Below, one piece after another: positions 33,237 through 44,402 of a stretch of 64,000 bases of DNA (its first letter is position 1; the number at the start of each line of letters is the position of its first letter). The notes under the pieces are model-generated. The model worked only from the letters and a program-made list of their open reading frames with translations, searched no databases and was not told where the DNA came from. The position numbers were made by a program, and so were the translations under genes. The DNA is from Piper betle (Eukaryota; Streptophyta; Magnoliopsida; Piperales; Piperaceae), in contig JAURVB010000685.1 of NCBI GenBank assembly GCA_033002965.1, forward strand, positions 1 to 64,000, written 5' to 3'.

Positions 33237-35528
33237 ATGTTCATTTGTTTTTGCAAAAAGAAAAACCAAAAGGAAATCCCTTCCAACATCCCTTCTGTAC
33301 AAGGGTTGATCAACAATGCAACGAGGATCTATCAAGCCCGTCAGACCTCTGTGATTGGGGTAGATCCAGCTAACCCACAAGGTCAAACGCCAGGAAATTC
33401 GATTATAGCCGGACCATCTGCTCCTGCTATTCCTGCACAAGTGTCAAGTACTCCTACATCATCGACCTCTGTGATAGGGGTAGATCCAGCTAAACCACAA
33501 GGTCAAACGCCAGGAAATTTGATTATAGCTGTACCATCCGCTCCGGCTGATCCTGCACAAGCGTCAAGTACTCCTCCATCATCGACCTCTGTGACAGGGG
33601 TAGATCCAGCTAACCCACAAGGTCAAACGCCAGGGAATTCGATTATAGCTGGATCATCTGCTGATCCTGCAGATGGGTCAAGTACTCCTTCTACATCATT
33701 GACCTCTGTGATAGGGGTAGATCCAGCTAACCCACATGGTCAAACGCTAGGAAATTCGATTATAGCTGGACCATCTGCTCCTTCTACATCATCGACCTCT
33801 GCTCAAGCTCTTCCTCAAGCTGGTGGCAGGAGCCGGATTTGGTCCGCGGTCTCGATTGGGCCATACCAAGCCTTCGATGAGGTATGCAAATTTCTTACCG
33901 AAGAAAATGTTGGAATTGTTGGGCTTTACGGCATGGGTGGGGTTGGGAAGACCACCCTTATGAATAAAGTTTGGGACGAGTTTTTGGAGCCCTCTAACTT
34001 CAAAGTCCTCTCTATTGTTGTACCAAAAATCCGAAACGTTGATCGGATTCAACAAGATATAATGAAGGAGATGAATTTGCCCTTTGAGAAGGATGCACAC
34101 CCTCACAAACGTGCAAGGGAAATAAGCAAGGCAATTGCTAATAGCTCGAGGAAACTAGCCTTTCTTTTTGATGATATATGGGAAGCTTTAGATTTATATG
34201 AGATTTTTGGTGGGATGAGTTTTGATACATCCATCTTCAAAATAATTTTTACTACTCGATTAGAAGATGTATGCTCACAGATGCAGCCTCATAGAGAGAT
34301 CAAAATTCAACCTCTAGGGTGGGATGACTCCTGGGATTTATTTGCCAAAAATGTTGGGAATAAGACCCTTCATAATGAAATCCTTGACCTTGCTAAACGT
34401 GTTGCTAAAGAATGTAAAGGGCTGCCACTTGCATTGGTCGTTATTGGTAAGGCTATGACATGTAAATTCAGTTATGAAGCTTGGAAAGACGCATTGTATA
34501 ATCTTCAAAAATCTCCAGCGAAGGTTCAAGGGTCTAAGGAAGGACTATTTTCTATCTTAAAATTGAGTTACGACAACATACAAAATGACGTTGAGAAGGA
34601 GTGTTTCTTGTTTTGTTGTTTGTATCCGGAAGATTGGAGAATTGATCGACGAGAGCTTGTAGAGTTTTGGATTGGATATGGGATTTTGGATTTGGATGGC
34701 AGTTATCATGATACGCGTAATAGTGGGTATGCAATTATAGATAGACTGTCGGCGGCATGCTTGCTTGAATTAAAAGAAGGTGACTTCCTGATAATGCATG
34801 ACATCATACGGGACATGGGGCTATGGATTGCGTCTGAATCGAAATTCTTTATTCATAGTGAACGTCTAAAATTGACAAAAGATGAGATAAGGAATAGGTG
34901 GGAGGAGGCTAATGGGATGTACGTACTCGAAGGGGATGACTTACCGGAGCAACCTCATTGCCAAAATCTGTCTACCTTAATTTTTGACCTACAAAGACCA
35001 ATGATCCCTAAATTGCAAAATAGTTTCTTGCTATTCATGCACAAATTAAGGATCTTAAAAATGCATAATCTTACATTTCTTGATACGGCATTTGAGATTG
35101 TTGGACAATTTGATGAATTGAGGTGGCTTACCATATGGAGTACTAATCTAGAAAAGTTTCCAAGTGTGTTGGAAAACTTTAGAAAACTGAATGTGTTACA
35201 AATAGAATTTAAAAGAGGTCTAGATTCACTTCCGCCAACCATAGGACAACTTAAGGAGCTTAGAAAGCTCTGGATATACGGTCCCACATCCATAAAAATT
35301 TTACCTTTGGAGCTTGGAGAGTTGAGGAAGCTAGAGGAACTACTTCTTCCAACTCGCTACAGGAATTGTTTCATCAATCGCATTCCGAATGGGATATTTG
35401 AGCATTTGAGCGAGCTTAGAAGACTGGAATTGAGGGTGACAAATATGGGTATATTACCGATTGATCTTTGGAAATTGTCCAAGTTGGAGCATCTACAAAT
35501 AGAAACCTTGGGGTTAGTGGCAGAGTGA
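33237..35528 (+). CDS. NLR copy C: N-terminal-repeat NB-ARC-LRR, truncated in LRR
   Basis: 763 codons from ATG. MFICFCKKK, basic leader to about residue 30, four tandem repeats starting near residues 38, 78, 118 and 157, then SAQALPQAGGRSRIW and NB-ARC. P-loop GMGGVGKTT (232-240), kinase-2 LAFLFDDIW, RNBS-B IIFTTRLEDVC, GLPLALVVIGKAM, RNBS-D CFLFCCLYP and MHD (IMHDIIRDMGLWIAS) are all intact, in the CNL pattern. LRRs run to LWKLSKLEHLQIETLGLVAE, where a 2-base loss relative to copy A creates TGA. Full-length family members have about 210 more residues. It could make a receptor lacking the C-terminal LRRs, but the decay of the remaining LRRs suggests loss of function. No coiled coil or TIR at the N-terminus. 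Confidence 0.8.
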   Translation: MFICFCKKKNQKEIPSNIPSVQGLINNATRIYQARQTSVIGVDPANPQGQTPGNSIIAGPSAPAIPAQVSSTPTSSTSVIGVDPAKPQGQTPGNLIIAVPSAPADPAQASSTPPSSTSVTGVDPANPQGQTPGNSIIAGSSADPADGSSTPSTSLTSVIGVDPANPHGQTLGNSIIAGPSAPSTSSTSAQALPQAGGRSRIWSAVSIGPYQAFDEVCKFLTEENVGIVGLYGMGGVGKTTLMNKVWDEFLEPSNFKVLSIVVPKIRNVDRIQQDIMKEMNLPFEKDAHPHKRAREISKAIANSSRKLAFLFDDIWEALDLYEIFGGMSFDTSIFKIIFTTRLEDVCSQMQPHREIKIQPLGWDDSWDLFAKNVGNKTLHNEILDLAKRVAKECKGLPLALVVIGKAMTCKFSYEAWKDALYNLQKSPAKVQGSKEGLFSILKLSYDNIQNDVEKECFLFCCLYPEDWRIDRRELVEFWIGYGILDLDGSYHDTRNSGYAIIDRLSAACLLELKEGDFLIMHDIIRDMGLWIASESKFFIHSERLKLTKDEIRNRWEEANGMYVLEGDDLPEQPHCQNLSTLIFDLQRPMIPKLQNSFLLFMHKLRILKMHNLTFLDTAFEIVGQFDELRWLTIWSTNLEKFPSVLENFRKLNVLQIEFKRGLDSLPPTIGQLKELRKLWIYGPTSIKILPLELGELRKLEELLLPTRYRNCFINRIPNGIFEHLSELRRLELRVTNMGILPIDLWKLSKLEHLQIETLGLVAE
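33344..33800 (+). repeat. Coding tandem repeat, copy C N-terminus (4 units)
   Basis: Four in-frame units of about 39-40 residues with core GVDPANPQGQTPGNSIIAGP and a variable Pro/Ser/Thr linker. This is the longest array in the cluster. Differences between paralogues are whole units or whole codons. Confidence 0.92.
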
Positions 35529-36217
35529 TGGGATGGATGTATTTGACAGTGTAAGCATCAACGGTCTAAAGTAGTTGCCAAGTCCCTAAAACTTCTTGTA
35601 ATGAGAAGGTGGTCAATTTTTAAGTGGGCGACATAGGATCAGCACTTGAGACCATGAACGTGATGTCTCAGTTAACAATTGAGGAATTTCAGCTTGATGA
35701 AAATAATTGTATCAAGTAATAGCGCTTGTTTGCCCTAGATTAGTGAAGCTCATCATTGCACGATGCCCTCGATTAGTGAAGTTGCAAGTTGGGAGGGATG
35801 CCCTCAAATGTTTGTCTTATTGGCCTTTCAACTTCTGTGCTTCCATCCAACATATTATTGGCCTTGAGCATCTCGAACATAAATGATTGTCCTAAAATGG
35901 AAGGAGAGCTTATGAATCCAAAAGAGGGAATTAGGTCATTACCCCATCTACAATCACTTTGTCTTTATTCTCTTCCACAAGTGACGACCATATGTAGTGA
36001 CCATGTCTCCTTTCCTTTCCTCTTGTATTTGCGCATGTATCGATCCAGAGGCTTAGTGATTGAGAAAAGGCCACTGCAAGGAATAGAGGTGCATGGATGG
36101 TTCACAAGGATGGCTCTTTTTGGGTTAGCATTTTCATCTCTTAATGAACTTCACCACTTTGGAGATGGACATTCTTCTGCCATGGCTACTTCATTTTCAA
36201 GCAAGACAAACTGTTAG
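35529..36217 (+). pseudogene. Degenerate C-terminal LRR of copy C joined to the alternative exon
   Basis: Past the stop, shortened LRR pieces are readable in changing frames (ISNINDCPKMEGELMNP, LPQVTTICSDHVSFPF). They lead to EKRPLQGIEVHGWFTRMALF ..SSKTNC, TAG at 36215. Compared with copies A, B and D, the segment from the GT after CTGCAAG to the AG before GAACAGAGG is missing exactly at the predicted splice sites (36080/36081), so the two exons are already joined in the DNA. Confidence 0.7.
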
Positions 36218-38435
36218 CAGTTGTTCATATGTGTTTGTGTGTTTTTCATTTGCTGGATTTGTGTAATTTTATCCATGCATTTAATATTGGATTGAATCCT
36301 ATGTTTAATACTTCACTTTCAGCTCATAATTCTTGTCCTTATTGTTATTGGTCTGGTTGCAAGCCTTATGGCAATTTCAGAAGAAATGATAAGCTGGTAA
36401 GAGGTCAAAACAATTGCTTTTTGAAGTTTCTGACATCCATGCAACTAGAAGTCTTATCTAGTTTCAGGAATTTTAATTTTGTCCCTAATGTTAGTCCAGC
36501 TGGTTTCAGGGTGGTTATATTAGTTGACAGGTTTGTAGTAATCCTTGTTAAAGAGCAAAAGATAAAACAGAGATAGAACTTCAGTTTAATGATGGAATAA
36601 ACGAGTGTAATGGATATATATATATCTTCTCTCCTTCTGTTGGTTGAGTTCTTTTTATAATCTTTTCCTATCCATTTCAGCACTGCCAGAAAATGATATG
36701 GCGTGAGAATCGCTTATTTGGACTTCCTCTTAATATGCTTAGCTATTTTTACTACCCATTTAGCATTTAATATGATTCATGTTGCACTATAATGTTATTT
36801 ATTTAGTATCATAATTTTTTAATCGTGCAAGTTATTATAGTCCGTCTAATGCAAGGAAAAAAGAAAAAGAAAGATCAGATACTGTTTATGTTGGATTTCA
36901 CTGCAGCTAATTTTGTTCAGCTACATTGTTACTTCTTACTTTACTTGATAATTGAAGAATTTGGTGCAGGGACGACCATATAAAGCTTCAATTGTTGATG
37001 GAGTTTGTTGTGTAATATATTTTTAAGTGCAGAGTCTAATTAAGTACTCACAATGAAATTGGGGGCACAAGCTGAAAGATAGATTTTTTCCCCCTTTTCT
37101 AAAGCTAATCAAGAATAGATAATTAGATTGACTCGTCATGCACCCCTCTCATCATTGTGGTTCAAATCATCTTCCACCTGATTAAACATGCTTTCTTCAA
37201 TAGCTTTTCGATTTTTTCCAAATGTATTTTTTGTGGATTTGTAGCATACCTTATTTTATCTTGGTTGCTGAGAAGAATCCAGAGTTTTTTCATTTTTTCG
37301 TAGAAAAAAAGGTTATAGTTTGTGCAGTACTTGACTATTATTTTAGTGGTTCAATGGACTTCTATTGGTGGTTGATTACATAATTGTGGTTCAAATCATC
37401 TTCCATCTGATTAAACGTGTTTGCTGCTTTCAGATTGTTTTCATCTGGTCAATAGGTTCTTCTCCTTATGTATGTTCAGTTGATGTTTTATTTGTTTGTT
37501 GTTGAATTGCTTTTGTGGGATTCACTCTTTCCATCTGCTATATAAATCCAACAATATTTAATTTGTTTGGATGAATGTTGGAGATCGCGTGTAGTTGTCT
37601 CAATGGTTGACTAAATCATTAGAGGAATTTGCCGAGAACTCATTGGATGCACTTGCATAGTAAGTAGGCTTGATGTTGCTTGATGAACTTTTATGTACCC
37701 ATATCCTACACTTAGAAGACTCAATGGTTTAGAACATCATTGTAGCTGAGTCTTGCTAACTCTCACTGGATTCACTTGCATGGATACTAATCTGACTGGT
37801 TGCAAAAAATGTATGTTCTGTATCTTTGACAGAATTTTCCGTTATTTACAGGAGATATTGGGTCCGTGAGAGATAGAAGAGGAGCTAGCAGTGGAGACAG
37901 TTATAGAGTTTTGCTCTTTGACGATGTGAGACATTCTGAAAACTAGAGGTATTTCATCTTGCTTCAAAGCATCTATGACTCGGTTAAATTTAGATAGTCA
38001 AAGAATGCTTCCAACTGGTATCTTGCATTAATATATCATGTTAAATTTATTGATGTTTTTAAACATCAATAAATCAAATAAAGTTACCATGTTATGTTGT
38101 GAAAGGGTAATGATCTTCATGTTAAAAGCTCTGAAACAGTGCTTATCATGTTCTTTACAGTTGCAAAAGTTATTCCCTCTGTTTCACCTGGTAAAGCAAG
38201 AAAAAAATTGCATGAATCCCGTGAACAAGTAGTTGCAGCCGTTATAGTTGCTTTGAAGGTACTTCATTTTTGCTGCTTTAAAATGGGTTTTTCGTTTTCT
38301 TTTCTTTTCTTGTTGTTTGTGCTTCTTTTAAGGAGACAAAATTGAGCCGCTCAGTCACGTCTCGGTTGGCAGGAGCATGCTGAATTCTGTGCTCAAATAT
38401 TGGTCCGTGGTGGGGTGAGGTCTGCAATTGATTGA
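36110..38435 (+). pseudogene. ClpS-like N-degron adaptor, copy C (disrupted)
   Basis: Pieces: MALFGLAFSSLNELHHFG (36110-36217); CPYCYWSGCKPYGNFRRN (about 36330-36399); DIGSVRDRRGASSGDSYRVL followed by RHSEN and an in-frame TAG (37852 to about 37943); VAKVIPSVSPGKARKKLHES ..VIVALK (38161-38258, lacking the VPK triplet seen in D); EHAEFCAQILVRGGVRSAID, TGA (38373-38435). The C-terminus ends early because four bases (TTGA) are inserted before ACCAGACTCC. The domain matches the ClpS fold that presents N-degron substrates to the plastid Clp protease. The internal TAG makes a full product unlikely. Confidence 0.65.
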
Positions 38436-39314
38436 ACCAGACTCCAACATGGCCTGATTTTACTAATTTTCTAGAGTTCTTCACAATTATTCAATATTTC
38501 AACACAGGTCATGAAAGTGGCCTTGAGCTTTTTGATCACGGATCCAAGTATAAATATTGGGAATTTGGAGCGTGGAGAAGAGTCCATTAAAGCTTATAGT
38601 TCTTAAATCACTCTATAAATGTTAGTTATTTCAGCATGGTAAAAATGAGAATTTTGGTTCATTTTTGTTTACTGTAATAGCACACCGGCTTCAAGTTGAC
38701 ATTTCTTGTAACTTTCAGCAATTGTGTCTCCCATTTAAATCAATCATAAAAACTACAATGTTTGTCCATGCATTCTATTTTTGCATATAAAAAAGAATCT
38801 TTTTCATGAATAAAACACAATAAGAACATTATATAGAAAAAAAACAACTGCAAGAAGGCCCTTACACTACATACATAACATACAAATGAATATTTTTAAT
38901 CTACCGCAAGAAGCACATTAAACCACATAATCCACGTACAAATGAAGGGAAATAAATTTGCTTTTTGCAGGAAGGGTGCATTCACACAAGGACTTCCAAC
39001 TGCTCAGCTAATTGAGCTCATTCTGAAGTCAAGAGCCCACCTGGATGATAATCAATGATATATTAAGAAATTCAGCTAAGAAACATTTAATCATAACAGG
39101 CAAAGAATAATTTGCAAAAACATAATCAAATACTTCACGCGGCAGAAACATCGTCAATTCAAAATATTTTTTTACCCAATATAAAGGAGAAGTATGAATT
39201 CTATGACAGGAGCCAGGTGATCTGAAAGAGCTCCACGAGGTTGCGAAAAACCTCCATGTTTAGCGGAAGTGGCTAGCTATGTGCTAACTGCAGAACTGAG
39301 AAATCTTTAAAACA
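38436..39314. other. 3' flank of the ClpS-like unit, no gene
   Basis: Shared in part with 12000-12300 downstream of copy A; AT-rich; nothing else recognised. Confidence 0.5.
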
Positions 39315-41760
39315 CTAAAATTGAATTGTGTATACACTGGCATATGAATCATTTCCCATGGCAACACAATGATGAAGAGGAGCTCGTCCATCGAAATTGC
39401 GCCGGTTAATATCTGCACCAAATTGTAGAAGAAGCTCCATCATAGCAGATCCTCCCCATGGCATGCAAGATGCAGTAGGGAACAACCTCGAAGACAAGAA
39501 GCAGCATTGCCTGATTCTATCTAATGAAACGCCTGTGGATCGTGGGGTTTATCAATACTTATATAATTCATTCTGTCCTGCACGTCACATGAATGATAGG
39601 TATCACCAACTCGCAAGTCATCATAAGTCGTCTTGGAATCATAATCAGATGTCACATGGAGTTTGCCAGAAAGGTTCAGATGAGATGGAGGCTTCACAAT
39701 GAGCATCTTTTCGACACTCTTCAATTTTTCAAATAGGAGATTATAGTTAAATCTCAGGAAAAAGGTGTCTCTATCTCATAAAAAACACAGCTTATCCTAC
39801 CAGGTTAAACAAACGTGGGGTTTATTTGGTTGTCTTGAAATCATGTGAAAAAAATATAAAATTTGGAGATCAAAATTTCCTTCTATTTAGTTGTCTATAG
39901 AAGATAATTTTTTATTCAGCCGAAGCATGCCTATGTAAAAATTTTACAAAGTAACTTTTTCATATTATTTTATTTCTTTGTATTCATTTCCTTTGAAATT
40001 ATTTTTTTATTTACATTATTTACGTGCCAACCAAACAGGCCCTTAATGAATACTAAAGCAACCCCATTAATTACCTTGAACTAAATGAACATATCCTTAA
40101 TTTAAATATTATCTTTCGGGGTAAGTTTTTTAACTTCAATGGCAGAAACTCTAGTGCAAAATTGAGACAATAAAATAAGTCACCTTGAAGTAAAATATTT
40201 TTGCCTTGTACATTTCATCGCGATGTTTAATTTTAACAGGATCTTGTCAACAATAAACTCAAGGGGAAAACATAGCAAACTTCAACAATAAAAGCCACGT
40301 ATATTCAACAATAGGATACTTCTCCGAGGACAAATTCCTTGATATTTATATTAATTTATTGTATGAAAGAAAATCCTTTTCTATGGTTCCTTTTCCTAGA
40401 AATAGTTATTAATAAATTAATACATCTCAATCACACCAGAGCATGACCCTCTAGATGTTGATGGCTGAAATAGCAGACTCACAGACATAAAAAATTTTGC
40501 AATCACATATTCCTGTAAAAATGAAAGTAGAAAAAAAGCTCTCAGAAGCAGAAATCCATATGTTTTATTCTGAAGAAACCTCAGCTAAGTAAAACCTCAA
40601 AAATAGATCGCATTCACCCTTAATAGGAAGTGCATCATGCAATACCTTACCTCTTGGATTTGAAGAACTTCTTCCCACACAGAATTGTAAAAGGTATTAC
40701 CCAGAGCATGAAACAGGTTCAAGATGGCGGGTTTCCAAACTCTAACATCGAGTGTGAGTGATATCACCTGCACGTATATATTTGCTTAGGCTGACTAAAA
40801 ACTAGAACAGAGTCCTAAATAAGATAGATAATGGATACTTTGTTTACACACTAATTTCTCATCTTTGAAATATGAACACCGAGATTCCGATGCACCCATG
40901 AGCATTCAATGCACAACAAAATTCCAAGATTTAATGGTGCCCATTCAGGTTCAAGAGCATCACATTCAGCACATTCGTGATTACCAGGAATTCTCTGAAG
41001 AATTGTACACACATTATAATGGCCCTTGTAAATAAATATTCAGGTTCACTTTCAACCAAGTTGTTCGTATCAACTTCCAGTCTTCGAAAGGGAACCTATT
41101 TAACATACATTGAATCCTTAATAATCAGTTTTTTCATCTCTTGGTAACACATATGTACAACAGTCACAAGATCAATAGAATATGACTTAAGTAATACAGT
41201 AAATAAGTGTCTGTCATTACACAAAATAGCAGGAACTTAGAATAAAATTCAGTGCTTCCATGACCGTTACCTGTTCATGAAAAGAATAATTCACAAGTGA
41301 AGCAGTGACTCCTCTAATTTTATCAACCCAATCGTCATGATCAGCTCCATTTTCTGCCTGTTAAAAGCAGCAGGATTATTACATTGTCCCACATTTCCAG
41401 AAGAAACAAAACACAAAATTTCTGTAGAGACCTGCAAAGTATAGGTCTTAAAGAGAGATAATTCTGAAGCAAAAACGAAGATCGGATTGCTCTGCATCCA
41501 TCTTAATGATAGATGCCCGCAGATAAACAGTCCGACAACCAAGGCTTTCTTCATCCTGAGATGATACCCAGTGCTGGGTGAATTTGAATCTGATGATTGA
41601 TGAGAATTAGCTGCCTGTTGAAGAAAACTACAGTAATCTGCTAGGCAATGAACTTATATGAAAGAAACTTACATGAATTTATTACACCCTTTTAGAAGTT
41701 TTTCGCAACTGTCTTTCAACTCCTCAGAGGAAAGCTCAAGAGAATGCAACTGCAAAGTAG
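39315..41760 (-). pseudogene. AGD: ARF-GAP with BAR, PH and ankyrin domains (AGD type), larger remnant
   Basis: In transcription order on the minus strand. BAR piece QLHSLELSSEELKDSCEKLL (about 41750-41690). PH pieces THQ-like TQHWVSSQDEESLGCRTVYL and SDLRFCFRIIS (about 41600-41440). PH end ENGADHDDWVDKIRGVTASL (about 41380-41285). ArfGAP zinc finger [14 protein letters not shown] and [16 protein letters not shown] (about 41010-40870) with all four Cys and the Arg of HRNLG. VISLTLDVRVWKPAILNLFH and NSVWEEVLQIQ (about 40760-40655). SGKLHVTSDYDSKTTYDDLR (39724-39521). Ankyrin QFGADINRRNF (39480-39330). A one-base loss after RIIS (near 41450) shifts frame in the PH domain and parts of BAR are absent. 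ARF-GAPs of this class act in vesicle traffic and vein patterning. Here it is a decaying passenger of the duplicated NLR unit. Confidence 0.8.
39816..40044. mobile_element. Small TIR element (MITE-like) in AGD intron
   Basis: About 15-bp imperfect inverted ends (GGGGTTTATTTGGTTG ... CAACCAAACAGGCCC) bound an AT-rich interior with no ORF. A related, more diverged sequence occurs at the same place in the copy A unit (about 13110-13250), so the insertion predates the duplication. Confidence 0.45.
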
Positions 41761-42189
41761 CAAGTTACAACTTAGTTCCTCATGAAAAATCAAATTTCCA
41801 CACAAAAAAAGGGAAGAAAATAAGCCTTCAACAACCTCATTGCTAAAATAACTAGACAATTCACTTCCAATGCTAAAAATACCAAAACTGCTAATCTCTA
41901 CCCCTTCCAATTCTAGTAAGATTACAAAATGCAAAAAGGAACCAATATTCACACCACATCACCCCCAAAAAGACATCAATATCTCTTAATCAATTAAACG
42001 CGCATCAAATTGAATTCTTACAGTTCAATTCTCTTACATTCTACAGCTCTAATTTCCAACCCTTCCAATACTACTATGGAAAAGACAACACAAACAAGAT
42101 CCAATCTCCAGACCACATCACCCTAGGAAAGACATGAATGTAAGTTATCAATCAGATCCACATAAGACAGACCAGTTTTACATTGCATT
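41761..42189. other. No gene seen
   Basis: AT-rich sequence beyond the BAR exon; may include AGD intron or 5' sequence. Confidence 0.4.
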
Positions 42190-42192
42190 TCC

Positions 42193-42404
42193 TTTAGGTC
42201 TGTTTGGATCGAGAGATAGGGAAAGAAAGTGTGAGAAAAGTGTACTTTTCTCATTTGTGTTTGTTTGGTTTGCAATGAAATAAGGGAAAACGAAATCAGT
42301 TTTCCATCCATCAGAACCATTTTCCCACAAAAAATTTAAGGAAATGATAGATAGTGAGACTGGCGTTTTACAAATTTTCCTTTCTCTCTAACCAAACACA
42401 TGAG
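42193..42404. mobile_element. Small TIR element (MITE-like)
   Basis: GTCTGTTTGGATCGAGAG at the left and CTCTAACCAAACACATGAG at the right are imperfect inverted repeats around an AT-rich, non-coding interior. The right end touches the NLR fragment at 42411. Confidence 0.4.
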
Positions 42405-42410
42405 ACACAA

Positions 42411-42545
42411 TCATAGGATCTACGCACTTGAAGGGGATGATTTACCGGAGCAACCTCATTGCCGAAATTTGTCTACCTTAATTTTTAAAACAAGGGGACT
42501 TGAGTTGCAAAATAGTTTCATGCAATTGATGGACAAATTAAGAGC
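42411..42545 (+). pseudogene. NLR fragment (NB-ARC/LRR linker)
   Basis: Encodes IYALEGDDLPEQPHCRNL, STLIFKTRGLELQNSF and MQLMDKLR. These match the region just after the MHD motif in copies A-D. It is cut at both ends, by the small TIR element upstream and a P450 fragment downstream. Confidence 0.85.
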
Positions 42546-42967
42546 AAGGTGCATGACCAGCAAGCTGAACGCGAAAACCAGGCACGACCACCTGCCTGAC
42601 CTGAAAGGAATGTATTCAAAATGCTGGCCATTCGGCTCTACATGAGAGTGGTCCGTGAGGAACCGGCCAGGGTCATACTTTGTCGGGTTGGTCCATACAC
42701 TCGGGTCCAGCTGCTGCTTCCACCAAACACTCGTCGGTGGCTTCCTGTGGCATAATGAAGGGTGCAGTCGGACTAAACCGCAGGGTCTCCTTAACAACGG
42801 CGTGGAGGTAAACAAGGTTCTCAATGTCCAATTCGTCCACATTCCTGTTCTTTCCAACATGAGTGTCCGTCTCCACTTGGACGTGTTCTAAGACATCTAG
42901 TGAGCACAAAGAAGATGTCTCCAGCTAGGGTGACCGTGGTAGTGTCTGTCCTGCCAAGGATCATAGC
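42546..42967 (-). pseudogene. CYP82: Cytochrome P450 (CYP82-like) second-exon fragment
   Basis: Minus strand: I-helix AMILGRTDTTTVTLAGD after a TTTGCAG acceptor (exon end 42967), then HVGKNRNVDELDIENLVYLH, K-helix VVKETLRFSPTAPFI, DPSVWTNPTKYDPGRFLTDH and heme loop FEYIPFRSGRWSC. The heme-ligand Cys is kept but the loop lacks two usual Gly (PFRSGRWSCLV for PFGSGRRSCPG). A frameshift lies after PQEATDEC. Sequence ends at HLAL where NLR sequence starts on the other strand. CYP82s are ER monooxygenases of specialised metabolism. This fragment lacks the first exon and is inactive. Confidence 0.8.
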
Positions 42968-44402
42968 CTGCAAACACAAACATTAATACCATTATATCTT
43001 TACCACAGCAAGTTACACTAAAGTTACAAAAGATTTTTTATCACTAAAGCTATAAAAGATTATTGCATGAAATAAAAATATATTCATTTTAAAAAAACAT
43101 ATCATTGAATACTTATTCTCTTCTCATATCAACCTTTCATTTATAAAAACTACTCAGTAAATAAATACTCATTTTAAATTCAAATGTCAACAATTATCAC
43201 TACAAATGTTATCACTAATTTAGAATTATTTTCTCGGCCAACCTCAACTATAAAATTATGACAGGGACATCTCTACTAATATACGGAATTTTACCCTACG
43301 AGACATTAGATGTAAAATTAAATTGAGGATTGTTTTAATCTACCTATTTTAAGAAATTTTGTTTTCAAAATTATAATACTTAGCCCGTGACTAGTTGCCT
43401 AGCATTCATCTTATTTGGCCTGTGGCCAACACCCTAGCCTACATCATTAGAATTGTCCACCATCCAATATAATCGTAGATATTTTACCCTTATATATATT
43501 CAAACAATTTAATTTTTTTAAAAAAAATCATTGTAATTAAGACAAAATTGTTGGAAAAAAATTCACCATACACGTGGACTTGATCACTACGTCAGTATAT
43601 CCTCCTCCACCACACCACCACCACCACCATCACCGGCTCTTCTTCTTTCACCTTATCCCAATTCGGGAAATTGGGGTTTGGGATATCAAAACTAGGCTCT
43701 CTAGTTAATTAAAGCATATTATAAGACCAAATGAGAGGATTCCTTTTCTTTCGCTTATCATAAGAAATAAGAAAAGAGGTTTGCTACTTTGTAATAACAG
43801 TTATTTAATTATATTAAGATGACAATTTATTAGGAAATAGTATAAGGAAAGAAACAATAGAAAATTGTCTTGAGTTGTACTAATCATGTTGTTCAAGCTG
43901 ACTGTTTTTTTTTACAAAAATAATTTGAATGGGTTACTTCAATAGGAAACAAAATTTTTTTATTTTTTTCAAAGGTAGTTTTATCTTTTGGATTATGCTA
44001 TGAGCAGTTGAATTTAGCAAGGATCTTAGAGCTGATTCCATCACTTTTTTAATTTCAAAGATTTAATTGTTTTTTTCAACATAACCTAATCACTTGCGTC
44101 TTAGTGAGACAAAGAGTTGATGGGGGTAGTTTGTCATGTTCTTGAAGATTGACTTGGTCAAATTAAAAAAAATATTGTCGTTTGCCTTCTTTTATAGAGT
44201 TTGGCTATATTCAATCGAGTTTAGATTGGGTGGATTGTATATATCTATGTTAAAAGCGTTAATTTTTTCATGAATGATATGTATTTTTTCCAAAAGCTGA
44301 ATAATATGTTAAAGACAGGCCTCAAAAGTATTTTAGATATGATTCAACTTGATCGTAATAGTTTTGATCCGGTTCTGTGGTGGACTAGAATCGGGGTGTT
44401 AC
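42968..44402. other. P450 intron and flank; ends in an LTR-like terminus
   Basis: Continues the intron side of the P450 fragment. The blocks at about 42968-43320 and 43970-44190 recur, shortened, at 44535-45130. It ends GGGGTGTTACA at 44392-44402, the reverse complement of the LTR terminus TGTAACACCCC, so an inverted LTR-type piece may end here. Its other end was not found. Confidence 0.4.

Noticed and set aside
33344..33800. CRISPR-like array (regular repeats of about 120 bp)
   Set aside because: Repeats are in-frame coding units of a plant NLR with no constant-repeat/variable-spacer structure.
35600..35960. Intact C-terminal LRR for copy C through an alternative frame or intron
   Set aside because: Several deletions and frame changes spread over the region; no single splice restores a continuous LRR.
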